Of a stretch of DNA of 64,000 nt, positions 12,310 to 21,885 are shown piece after piece. The notes beneath the pieces are model-generated. The model worked only from the letters and a program-made list of their open reading frames with translations. It was not told the DNA's origin and did no database searches. The translations under genes and the position numbers were made by a program. The stretch's first letter is position 1, and each line of letters opens with the position of its first letter. Source of the DNA: Pseudisothecium myosuroides (taxonomy: Eukaryota > Streptophyta > Bryopsida > Hypnales > Lembophyllaceae). The stretch spans positions 8,372,501 to 8,436,500 of the forward strand of contig OX637288.1 in assembly GCA_951799445.1 (NCBI GenBank), read 5' to 3'.

Positions 12310-14079
12310 ATGCCTCAGCTTCGCAAGAGTAGAGCAGGACTGTCCAGTTCCTCCGCAGTAGAAGTTAAACTCCGGAAGGTGTATCCGATTATTCCAGCAG
12401 ACGAGAAGGAAAAGGACAACCTGATAGAGGATCTTGCCAAGATGGGTTGCGGAGGACTGATCGATAAACCCTGGGGGTTTAGGGAGGAGCGGATGATTCG
12501 AGAGCTGTTAGGAAAACTCTCGAATCAGTTCGACAAGACCATCCGTGGAATTCCGGGCAGTTGGACGGAAGAGATGTGGAAGGCCGTGTACGAATTCCGG
12601 TCAGGAGGTCGAGGGATGGCCACCTCGAAGGAGGGTTACACTCGGGGGAAGTTCCGGTGCAACGTGGACTCGAAGGATGGGCATGCGGTTGCGGATTGTT
12701 TGGACAACCGGCAATGAAAACTTCTACAGTTCCTGGTTCCGATCATCCACTCGGAGAAGTCGACGAGGGTGACCATTGCCATCGGGAACCTGATTTTCGG
12801 AGCCCTGAGCGGGGAACGGAAAGTAGACTGGGCCAGGATCTTTTCCGATCTGGTCAACCGTCTGATTCCGAAGATTGGAGGAAGTAGGCCGACTCCGTTG
12901 AGTCCCTACCTCTTCCATCTTTACAAGCACAATCAACTCCTCACGGATACGGAGGAGAAGGAGTGGAAGACTCAGGAGTCACTCCTGAAGTATGGGGAAT
13001 CGGAATCGGAAGAAGAAGAACAGGAGGAAGTATCCGGTTCCGAGGAGGAAGAAGAAGAAGAGGAGGAGCAACACCGGCCGCAGCACAAGCGGCAGAAGAC
13101 GACGCCTCCTCACCGGAGAGGAACCCCAACCCCTCCGGGTGAGACCTCCAACCTTGGGAAGAAACCGGTTTCTGAAGAACCGGGTCCTTCCGGATCGGAT
13201 CCGACGGATCTGTTCAACCAGCTGATCAACATCCTGAGCATTGTGCGAGCAGACTGGACAGTGAAGAAGCTGATTCTCAACCAGATCAGCGAGCTGGTGG
13301 GAGCACCAGTAAATAGCAACCTTGCAAGAGTGGTTGCAGAACTCATCTCCAGCCCGGATGAGATCCGGAAGCAAGAAGCGGAGATACGACAACTCCAAGA
13401 GGAGAACGAGTCGTTGAAGACGGAAATGTTGCTCCTCAAGGAGGACATGGCTACCACACGGGAGATGGCAGAGGCTACCTGGAAAGTAGCCGAGGATGTG
13501 AAGGCCACATTCGGAGCAACCGGAGAGGCCGTCACCAAGTCCAAACTGTTTGACAAGGGAGTCCTCAAGGAGAAGAAGATATCCGGAACCAGGTTGGTCC
13601 GGATCTTGACGGACTACTCCGAGAAAGTGGAATTGGTGATGATGGAAGCGCGAGAAGCTGCAAACCGGATGGAGGAGAGCAGCCGGAAGCTGAACGGAGT
13701 GACGTTGTCACGGTCGTTTCATCTGTCCGACCTTTCAATGCCCGGGTCTTTTCCGATTGTGGGCATTCAGACGGAAGGAAAGGAGGGGACTCCCCAGTCA
13801 AAGAAGAGTGGGAGGAAGCTCGTGCACACCATCAACTTAGATTCGTCACCGGATCTCCCAGAACGTGAAACCGGGGAGCGGAATCGAAACTTGACGAACG
13901 TCTTCGAGCAGCTTGGAACGGACCCACCTAGAAGTCCCACACTGAACCCGGGGAAGGATCAAAGTATGGATCTAACCCCAAATCAGGGTGAGGATCAAGA
14001 TCAGAGCGTGGTCCAAGGCGAGGACCAAGTTATGGACGAAGGAACGGATCAAGGAGTAGATCCGGTTATGATAGAATAG
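12310..14079 (+). pseudogene. LTR-internal protein with coiled coil and acidic tract, copy A
   Basis: A single frame of 589 codons broken only by TGA at 12715-12717, where copy B reads CGC. The start MPQLRKSRAG is shared by both copies. Domains: residues ~1-230 form a helical domain with the phrase VDWARIFSDLV, which resembles the plant 'putative transposon protein' domain seen beside plant retroelements (tentative). Residues ~235-265 are almost all Glu/Ser. A basic patch with HKRQK suits nuclear import. A coiled coil at ~355-400 contains RQLQEENESLK. The tail repeats DQ-rich words such as DQGVD. No reverse transcriptase, protease, integrase or zinc knuckle is present. A structural or accessory role for the parent retroelement is plausible but unproven. 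Confidence 0.65.
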
Positions 14080-14252
14080 TTAGGATTTTAGTTGTAAATA
14101 TTTGTTAGTTAGGACCGGATCGGATTTGATTTGGTGTGTCGGATCTGGATCGGGTTTTCTCCGGTTTGGCTGGCTCGGCAGGGACTGAAAGTTCCGCGCG
14201 GACTTTCTGGGCCCCTTTATGTTGACTTTTGAGTTTTAAAGTGTATATTAGT

Positions 14253-14273
14253 CAGTCTCTGCGAAAGAGACTG
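14253..14273 (+). other. RNA hairpin near the 3' part of LTR-like element A
   Basis: CAGTCTCT-GCGAA-AGAGACTG forms an 8-bp stem with a 5-base loop. In copy B (23822-23842) the arms read CAGTCTTT and GGAGACTG, so pairing is kept by G-U wobbles. It lies after the gene's stop codon and could belong to the RNA's 3' processing or leader structure. Confidence 0.45.
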
Positions 14274-15597
14274 GGAGTCTTTTCCCTTGAGTTCTTGTAC
14301 GTTTTCTATTGATTTCTTGTTGTACGTCTCTCCCGCGCGTGGCAGGGTTGTTTTGGTGAGGAGTTAGGAAAATGTGTGCAGATTCTAGAGAGATTTCTCC
14401 CCTTAGTGCATTTGTTTTGCTCTTATGTGCATGTGAGTGGGTATTCTAAGTGTTGGGAGCGGATTTCAGTTCCTCAGCGCTTCTACAGTTCACGATTCCG
14501 GGCGAGAAAGCCGTTGTTAGGCTAGGCGGATAGGGAAGGAGTCCTTAGTCGCGCTAGAGCTCCTGGATAGGAAATCCGGTTGAGTGTCCGATCTCCCGTG
14601 AGGTCTCGCTGCCCTAGTTGGTAAACGGAAGGACTTTAGTTGATGTTGGAATGGACGGATTCACTTGTAACCACCTGACTTTGCACGGAGGGAACTTGGC
14701 ATCAAGGTCGTTGTAGTATGAGAGGATCGTACGGGGGGTCTTTGTGTGACCTGCAAACCGGATCGTTGTCCGGGTGGCTGTGAGAGATCAAACCGGATCC
14801 GCGCTAGTGTAGGAAGTAGTGGATTAGAGAAGTGGGTCTTCAGCCACTATAAGTCACAGAAGGAGTGGCGGGCCTGCCACTCTCAAAAGCAAGCGGCGAA
14901 CCCTCTGATGGTGAAACAGAGGCAAAACTAAACCGAAGTGGAGTGAGAGTATGTGTGAGAGGACCGGATCGGATCGGTCCAGAGAAGTTCCAGGATCAAA
15001 AATTGTAGGATCCTGGGTTGTGATAGGATTACAGGACCGAATAGCTTGACAGGCCGGAAGAGATAGAGAGAGGTCTGGTCGTTGTTTTTGGTGTATTGTT
15101 GTTTCCGGTTTTAGATCTAGGACCGAAAAGTAGAAATTGGATACTGGCTGAGCTTAAGTTGGGAATAGAGCTAGACACTTCACAGGATCTCGTGGGTTCG
15201 ATCTTTAGAGTCATTTTGTTATGCTTTAGAGTGGTTTTTGGGAGTATAACAGGGAATTCACTTACTCTGTGCTGCGACACCTCTTTGAATTCCTGTAGTG
15301 CTAAACATATTTGCAATTGGCCACACCATTTTTTCTAAATAACTGGTGATGATTGGGTTTTACATGTTTATGGTTCACCAATTCTTCAAAATGGGTGATG
15401 CTTCTATAGTTTAAAACCTTCACTTCTTGAACTACGGTGCTCCAATTCTGTGGGTGTGATTTTATTTTTTACTTGGTTCCATACTCTGTTGGGTTCAGTT
15501 TGGAAGGATTTTGGTTCATTTCTTTTATACTTCAATTCAGTTTATAATTTTGCGGGATGCAGGTCATTTTCAACCGGGTGCCATTTCAATACATGGC

Positions 15598-16135
15598 GGT
15601 CTCATTTTATCTTTTGGGGGTCTCATTTGTATATTGTTTACCCATGATTTTATATTTTTTTGGTCTCACTATATTATTTTTTGGTCTCATTTTATATTTT
15701 TTTGGTCTCACCTTATTATTTTTTGGTCTCATTTAAAATTTTTTTGGTCTCACTATATTATTTTTTGGTCTCATTTTATATTTTTTTGGTCTCACCTTAT
15801 TATTTTTTGGTCTCATTTTATAGTTTTTGAGTCTCACTATATTATTTTTTGGTCTCATTTTATATTTTTTTGGTCTCACCTTATTATTTTTTGGTCTCAT
15901 TTTATATTTTTTTGGTCTCACCTTATTATGTTTTGGTCTCATTTTATATTTTTTTGGTCTCACCTTATTATGTTTTGGTCTCATTTTAAATTTTTTTGGT
16001 CTACTATATTATTTTTGGGTCTCATTTTATATTTTTTTGGTCTCACTATATTATTTTTGGGTCTCATTTTATATTTTTTTGGTCTCACCTTATTATTTTT
16101 TGGTCTCATTTTATATTTTTTTAGCTCACCTTATT
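15598..16135. repeat. GGTCTCA minisatellite, 21-22 bp unit
   Basis: About 25 tandem units begin GGTCTCA and continue with T/A runs. Two unit types alternate, one continuing TTTTATATTTTTTT and the other C(C/T)(T/A)TATTATTTTTT, so there is a higher-order period of about 42 bp and partly 84 bp. Because 21 is a multiple of three, long open frames run through it on both strands; these are artefacts. It lies in the 13.8-kb transposon just after LTR-like element A. Confidence 0.92.
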
Positions 16136-16578
16136 ATTTATTTGGTTCATTTTATTTTATTTTGGGTACATTTGATTTTTTATTCACTTTGGTTTTATTA
16201 GCTAAAAGAGGGGGCTGGAAGGTGCTTGTCTGGATTCAGGGCAGTGTGGGAAAAAAAAATTTCGCGAGGGACTGGGCACTTTTCCTGGGCTGCCCGAAAC
16301 AGGTCGGGGGGAGGGGAGGTTTAGGGTTTCCACCCAAAGTTACATGTCGTCACTGCCATTTCCATTTCGCTTCCATAGTCGTTGTGGGAGTTTGCACTCT
16401 TCTATTTCTTGCCACTGTGCAGGTGTTGCGTGCCACAGTCCTACAAGGATGACTACATGCAGACATTCGTTGAATTACCCTGAACCGCGCAAACCTGCTT
16501 GCCGAATCTGTGTGCACAGGCAACCCTTACAGAGAGCAGCAGCTGCACTACGCTTCAGGTTACTCCTAAACCCCCCGT

Positions 16579-16596
16579 AAACCCTAATATATATAG
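16579..16596 (+). promoter_or_regulatory. Telo-box plus TATA box promoter candidate
   Basis: AAACCCTAA (a plant telo-box) directly abuts TATATATAG. This pair is common in plant core promoters. An ATG with a good splice donor follows at 16712. Base composition rises to near-balanced GC from 16.2 kb, as in transcribed sequence. The unit belongs to the 13.8-kb transposon. Confidence 0.45.
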
Positions 16597-16711
16597 ACCA
16601 AGGTCTACTGCTGTACATTTTTTCTGGTTGTATAGTAGGGTGTTGATTGTTTTAAAATCATTGAATTAATTTCCGGGGGGGCTCGTAATACTGCAGCTTG
16701 TCGTGCTAGAA

Positions 16712-16754
16712 ATGGCACGCTCCAACGAAATGTGGGTGCACTTCCCGAAGTCAG
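16712..16754 (+). CDS. Candidate first exon (MARSNEMWVHFPKS)
   Basis: A short open segment starts at the first ATG after the telo-box/TATA pair and ends at CAG|GTAAGA, a consensus plant splice donor. The phrase EMWVHFPK resembles the start of a BED-type zinc finger, but the cysteine and histidine part is not in this exon. I could not find the next exon with confidence. It may be the start of a second transposon gene, perhaps the one ending near 18.7 kb. Confidence 0.3.
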
Positions 16755-18122
16755 GTAAGACCTTCAAAACCCTTTTTTCCTGTCGTGAAGGCCATGAGGG
16801 TATGCATTTTAAGTTCCCCGATGCATGTCTTTAAGCACTCTGCACAGTCAGAGGCATTTTAGAGTTTTTTTGGGGGGATTTCACGTCAATCCAATCTAAA
16901 AGGCGGCTTCATGATTGTGTTATCATTTTGTCCCCATAGTGCCATCCCATCTGAACCCTGCATTTCTCTTCAGCCGCTTTCAGCCGATTGCATTCTCATC
17001 AGAGTCCCTGGGATCCTAGGAAAATTTGCCCTTACAAATTTTCCCATTCTTTCCCAAGCTTACCTGCATTGTCTTGCCTGCCATTTGTGTTTGCTGTAGG
17101 ACACCGGAGCGCAATTCTCTGCAGTTGTGGATGCGCGCAATCTCCGACAGTGCTTCCCTTTCCCTTGCGTTCTTGAAGCTGATCCGTTGTATTGATCGTC
17201 GTTGTCGCTGTGTTAGGATTGTGTTTCCAAAACCGCTCATGATTCTTCGTCTTTGTATTTAGGTTTGGTGAAGTGTTGCTGTCTGTTTGCACTCCAGAAG
17301 CGCGTGGATTCCAGATCGCGGCTGGCGGTTGATCGTCTTTGCGGGGCGTTCAATTTTGGTTTGTGGCTCTTCTTGCTGTCCAAATTAGCAGCAGTGGTTT
17401 GTGGGTCTTCTTGTCGTTGTCCAAATTCGCAGGATCGGTTTGTGGGTCTTCTCCTCGGAGTCGAAATTTGCAGCTTTGATTCTTTTAGGGGGAGATTGGT
17501 CCTTTCATTGTGCGGGTGGATGCAGGCGTGGGTGTGTGCCAAATTTTGCAACGGTAGAACTTTTCCAGTTTGCATGTCTGTGTTGTGGGGGCTTTGTGCA
17601 CTTTGTCGCTCAGATGCATGGTACATTCTTACACTCCGACCCAATGTTTCTGTAGAACCCGCACTTGTCTTTGCGCTGCCAAATCGAGGACGTTTGAGTG
17701 ACACCCTACGGCGGAACTAGGCGTGCAGGTTGGAGCGGAATTTGGCATTTGGAGTGCGCACGTTTCTCACGGCAAATCTGCTTTGCTAGGTATGTCCAAT
17801 TATGTTTTGTGCTTTCCATTTCAGCCGCCAATGTGTAGACTTACAGGGGATGCAACTTTGTGTGACTGCCTCTATCTTTCTGCTTGTTTTAAATTTAAAC
17901 GTAATCAGCAGCAGCAAGTGAGGTGGTTTTGAAGTTTCCTTTTGTTTCGCTAAATTCTTGAAGTTTTCTTGTCATGTCTCAGGTTGAGCAACGAGGTGTG
18001 CAAGTTGTCTTAACCTTTCCATCTTGAAGCCACAACCTGAACCCTATGTGCAGGTGACTTTCATTCCATCGCACTCTTTGATTTCTGAAGCTTAAACACA
18101 TTGACAGTTTGGTTCCTGACGC

Positions 18123-18677
18123 ATGGAAACTTCTTGTAGGGCCCTCAGATCGAAGATGACGAAGAACGGGAGTGCAGATGCCCAACAAGTTGACCTGGCA
18201 ATGTATGTGTTTCAGGAGTGGAAGATGCAGGAACTGCTGTCATGGAATGGCTGGGGCGCAGCAGGCATCTCGGATGAAGACCGCACTTCCACCTTGAAGA
18301 CATTGCTACAGGTCGCCCTCGTCAACAAGCAATTGGGTGACTCCTTCTTCAGCACACCTGCGTTTGCGGCCTTACAACTGTCTACAACAAATATGAGGCG
18401 AGCACCGGTGCGCCGCCGTGCTTATGCGCAACAGGCCATGCTTTCAGTCTTTTCCGCAAATTTGGCGTTGTTTTCCACGTCTTGGCTGCTCCAAACGCCA
18501 ATGTCTGTGTGCTTACGAACCACCCCTCTTCAGGACCTGTCCATTCAGGAGTTGTTTGATTTGCGGGTGTGCTTGAGGGCAGGGTGGACACAGGAATTTC
18601 AGAATTCCACTAGATTGGAGAATACAGCCAACCCTTCCGCTTGGGTGACCCCCAACTCCCGTAGACTTTACATTTAG
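18123..18677 (+). CDS. Hypothetical protein or exon in the 13.8-kb transposon
   Basis: An open frame of 184 codons starting METSCRALRSKM, with balanced composition and a helical-looking interior (SIQELFDLRVCLRAGW). No known domain was recognised and no signal peptide or membrane segment stands out. It is the longest plus-strand frame in 16.2-18.7 kb and could be a terminal exon of the gene whose first exon may be at 16712. It could also be chance. Confidence 0.25.
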   Translation: METSCRALRSKMTKNGSADAQQVDLAMYVFQEWKMQELLSWNGWGAAGISDEDRTSTLKTLLQVALVNKQLGDSFFSTPAFAALQLSTTNMRRAPVRRRAYAQQAMLSVFSANLALFSTSWLLQTPMSVCLRTTPLQDLSIQELFDLRVCLRAGWTQEFQNSTRLENTANPSAWVTPNSRRLYI

Positions 18678-20177
18678 ATTGTAGGTAGTGGAGATTTCAG
18701 AAGCGTTGGTTTCTTTTTTTCCGCATGTGTTGAGCACCAGACCATGTGAGATGTTTAGTGTAGCTTGGAGGACGTTTTCCCATTTTCTGTCTTCGCTCTG
18801 AGCATTTGGAATTCTGTTAGGACCCAGTGGCATTTTTTTTTATGTTGCCCCAGCATTGGCAATGACGGCGCTATTTTTGTGTACTAACTCTCCTTGAGCA
18901 TGTGTTTATAAACACTTTTTTTTGGACACAGCATGGAAGCAGCAGCTTCTGAATTTCTGTTCTTCTTGTGCTTGTTTCTTGCATCGTGAGTTTCATCTTT
19001 GCAGTGTACTGTCTGATCTGCCCTGTTCTTGTCATAGGATAAACTACTTCTCAAAACCGACCATTTCCACTAAACCCTGTAATTCGAATGTCCCATAATT
19101 TGCCACTTCTTGAAATTACACTAAAAGAACACTAAGATGTTTGATCCAACCACAAGAAATTCATGGAAGGTGATGAAGCCTGTGCGAATTGTAGGGGGAA
19201 AGAGACAAGGATGCAGTATGTTGATCTTTTGCGTTCACACAAATGTCGTCTGGAAGTTGCCGAACCCTGCACAGTTAACAAACATTTTTTATTCATTTGA
19301 AACATACATATAACAAATCAGGAGATAATTTGAGTCCCCAGTCATGGATTCATGGCGATTCATGGGATGACCTTTAAGTGCCTTTACTATTGTTTCTAAG
19401 GTAGAAGTCCCCATACCTGACCAAATAAGGAATTTTAACATGATCTGGAGTACTAAACCCAAACAAATATTTTTTTGAGGTACATTGGTAGAATTGCAAA
19501 AAAAATGGTAATTTTATTGTTTGAATTGAAATTACTATGAATTTTTGGGAGGCAAAAAGTGCTCCGGATCCATGGTCAATGTCTAGAGTCTTCCAATGCC
19601 AATCATTCTAGGACTTTTATCCTGATCATTATTTCATATTTTTTTCTACAATTTAAGAGATGTGTCATATATTTATTAATTCCAACCTTGAGAAGGAAAA
19701 AAAACACATTGTAAGCTTGGTAAGAAATACGTGCACCTATAGGACTGGTCAGAAATGGGTCAATGGTCGAGAATGGAGGGGTCTACCTTAGGTCCTTTTG
19801 TTGTTGGCTCTCAACCCCTACTCCTTTATTTGTGCGCTTTTTTTGAAATGTTAGGTGTTACTTTGAAATGTTCGATTTCAAGATGTTTCGTCACAATCTT
19901 GTACTAGGTATTTGTTCAATGTACATTGTTTGCAAGGAAACATGACCTCTAAACTTTGGTTCTCAATTAAGTTTTCCTTATAAATAATATAAGGAACAAA
20001 AAATTGCATTGACTTTACATTTACAAGTAATCATAGAGAGCCATAATATATGCCCATTTCCCAAATTATGTAAATATATGGACCGTTAAATTTCTACCTT
20101 GGAGGTAAATAGCCTCCCTCAAAATATCCCATCGCCGCACGGGGTGCACCAAATATACTAAGAGTGTCCCCCCCGAG
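18678..20177 (+). other. 3' region of the 13.8-kb transposon, no gene
   Basis: Increasingly AT-rich sequence without a credible frame, ending in the terminal inverted repeat (AGTGTCCCCCCCGAG). Nothing else was recognised. Confidence 0.5.
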
Positions 20178-20185
20178 TTCTTGAG

Positions 20186-20303
20186 AAGGTTCTAGAAGGT
20201 TCTAGAAGGTTCCAGAAGGTTCCACGAGGTTCCAGAAGGTTCCACGAGGTTGGAAGTTGCTTGAGTTGTTTCCGTGAAAGGGTATGCTTTTGCATCTGTG
20301 ACA
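20186..20303 (-). repeat. 3' LTR of the chromovirus, proximal part with heat-shock elements
   Basis: Continuation of the LTR interrupted at 6370. It starts (minus strand) at 20303 with TGTCACAG and contains eight uninterrupted alternating GAA/TTC triplets at 5-bp spacing (20185-20222). That is the canonical nGAAnnTTCn heat-shock element. The array here is shorter than in the 5' LTR, because the number of 10-bp units differs. Confidence 0.88.
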
Positions 20304-20317
20304 TCACCTCCCCTTCT
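20304..20317 (-). promoter_or_regulatory. Polypurine tract
   Basis: On the minus strand AGAAGGGGAGGTGA lies directly against the start of the 3' LTR, the expected place and composition of the plus-strand primer of reverse transcription. It confirms the LTR boundary at 20303 and the minus orientation of the element. Confidence 0.85.
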
Positions 20318-20355
20318 AGCTCCGAGATCCTTCGAGGAGTCTGCTTCTTTGTGTT

Positions 20356-21376
20356 TTATCTTGATCGTACAACGATTTTTGGTTTATTGATTTGTTGTCG
20401 ATGAAACTCTTGAATCTTCAAAGGTGCATTGATTAAGTTTGAAGTTGGTTTCTATGTACACTCACTAATTGGATATCCACACCAATGAACAAAGTATTCC
20501 ACTTGACCATGTCGAATTCTTGAATCAAGGATGTCTTCAACTTCATATTCTTCGCAGTTATTTACTTCTATAGAAGGTGGTGGAAATTGAATTCTTCCAG
20601 GGAAGTTGGATTCCCTATAAATCTCCAAGAGTGAAGTGTAAAAGACAGGATGTATCTTCATAGAATTTGGTAGTTCCAACCGATACGCAATAGTATTGAT
20701 TTGCTTTTCAATGCGGAATGGTCTAATCCTGCGATAGTTTAGTTTGTCACATGGTCGAGAAGTCTTAATATTGTGACGTAGCAACCATACCTTATCTCCA
20801 ATTTTAAACTTTGGTTGCTCTTTTCTTCTCACATCGACATTTTTTTATAGCAAATTTGAGCTTCTTCGAGGTGTTCTTTCATTGTTGTATGTAGCTCCTT
20901 CAGTTGTGTTGTCAAGTTTTCTGCTGCAGGGCTCTCCCCTCTCCAAGTTGGTAACATGTTGATTTTGGGGTGATATCTATAGTTTATATAAAATGGAGTT
21001 TCTTGAGTCGATGTGTGTGTACTATTGTTGTATGCAAACTCGGCCAACGGCATCAAAGATGTCCAGTCGTCTTGTTGATAGTTTATAAAACATCGCAAAT
21101 AGTGCTCCAGGACTTGGTTTACCCGCTCAGTTTGTCCATCCGTTTGAGGGTGAAATGCCGACGAAAGTTTGATCTTCATTTGCAAAATTTCAAATAGTGA
21201 TTGCCAAAATTTGCAGATAAATTGGGGTCCGCGGTCAGATACAATATCCTCAGGCAACCCATGATAGTGATAGATATTGTTGATGAAGAGTCTAGCTGTT
21301 TCTTCTCTCATGATTGTCTTCTTACATGGAACAAAATGTACCATTTTAGAAAATCGGTCTACCACCACACAAATAG
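20356..21376 (-). pseudogene. Chromovirus integrase core and chromodomain
   Basis: This is the end of pol. Read downward from 21376, the integrase core starts at VVVDRFSKMVHF with the first catalytic Asp. VSDRGPQF holds the second and the FAYNNS region follows. After a frame break near 20830 come the GDKVWLL domain and a chromodomain (EYEVEDILDSRI...YFVHWCGYP). The chromodomain is cut by TAG at 20452-20454 where Trp is expected; the same frame continues to TAA at 20356. Chromodomains guide integration to marked chromatin, which places the element among the chromoviruses. The upstream part of the integrase lies beyond the nested element at 21377-24848. Confidence 0.9.
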
Positions 21377-21607
21377 TGTCGCAGTGTGAATTTTTGGTTT
21401 TTTGTAAGTTATCTAAATCTTGGAACGGAAACCGTGATCTGGTATTCGGAATTGAGCAAGAGATAACGGAAAACCGGAAATTAACTACGGAACGGAATAG
21501 GTGACAATCCGGATTCAATCTGAATCTAAACCGGATTAGAGTTGGAGCGGATCTGAGTTGGAACGGATTGGGTCAGGAACGGATTTGGTCATGATGACAG
21601 ATCAGAC

Positions 21608-21616
21608 TATAAATAG
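21608..21616 (+). promoter_or_regulatory. TATA box of LTR-like element copy B
   Basis: TATAAATAG in the same context as in copy A, 278 bases before the ATG at 21886. The surrounding 40 bases are nearly identical in the two copies. Confidence 0.75.
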
Positions 21617-21885
21617 GCTGACCAATCCAGTTGCCACTCTTTTTCAAACTTCGTTTGCTGAAATCACTCTCCAGCGCGTACTTAGCTTTCCTCCCAACGC
21701 TTTGCTTTCTTGTTTTGTGAGTGTGTATGCGTGTTAGTGTGTTAGAGCGCGCAGCGCTTTAGTGTGTGTTGCAGGTTTAGAGGTATTCCGGTTGAGATCA
21801 GAAGAGCGAAGGTGAGAAACGAGACGTGCGGCTAGGAGAGAGAAAGGTAGCCTCAGTGAGAATCCAGTTAGCACAGCTCGTGTCC

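Larger units (their letters stand above)
11797..15279 (+). mobile_element. Giant solo-LTR-like element with its own gene, copy A
   Basis: A 3,483-bp element bounded by TGTCGCAA...CTGCGACA and flanked by the 5-bp TSD CCTCT (11792-11796 and 15280-15284). Copy B at 21377-24848 is closely similar end to end and has a different TSD, AATAG. The TG/CA ends, short terminal inverted repeat and 5-bp TSD are those of an LTR inserted by an integrase. No internal direct repeat marks two LTRs, so it reads as one very long solo LTR. A TATA box lies 232 bases in and a protein frame begins about 280 bases further on. It is inserted in the 3' part of the 13.8-kb transposon. Confidence 0.82.
6371..20177 (+). 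mobile_element. 13.8-kb DNA transposon with 8-bp TSD, unassigned superfamily
   Basis: The chromovirus LTR is interrupted between two copies of TTCTTGAG (6363-6370 and 20178-20185); the intact LTR has this word once. The termini are imperfect inverted repeats: CCCAGAGGGGACACT on the left, and CTCGGGGGGGACACT when the right end is reverse-complemented. They match at 12 of 15 positions, the rest being transitions. Inside are a large decayed transposase-like gene (7164-11667), a nested 3.5-kb LTR-like element, a minisatellite and a second gene-like stretch (16.2-18.7 kb). An 8-bp TSD is what P-element, hAT and KDZ transposases make, and the gene has a P/hAT-like acidic motif. The ends do not match the hAT CAGGG start, so the family is left open. 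Confidence 0.72.

Noticed and set aside
13110..13568. Ser-rich minus-strand frame opposite the LTR-internal gene
   Set aside because: Shadow of the plus-strand gene. The same shadow appears in copy B (22673-23137) because the sequence is shared.
14700..14740. GTAGTATGAGAGGATCG resembling the sarcin-ricin loop of large-subunit rRNA
   Set aside because: Only about a dozen bases match, and flanking sequence shows no rRNA similarity.
11797..15279. LTR-like A and B as Ginger-type DNA transposons (TGT...ACA ends)
   Set aside because: TSDs are 5 bp, not 4, and no DDE integrase-like gene is present. Solo LTR fits better, though it is not proven.
15511..16452. 313-codon open frame rich in FWSHF/FWSHL
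   Set aside because: It is the translation of the 21-bp GGTCTCA minisatellite. Similar open frames exist in other frames and on the other strand.
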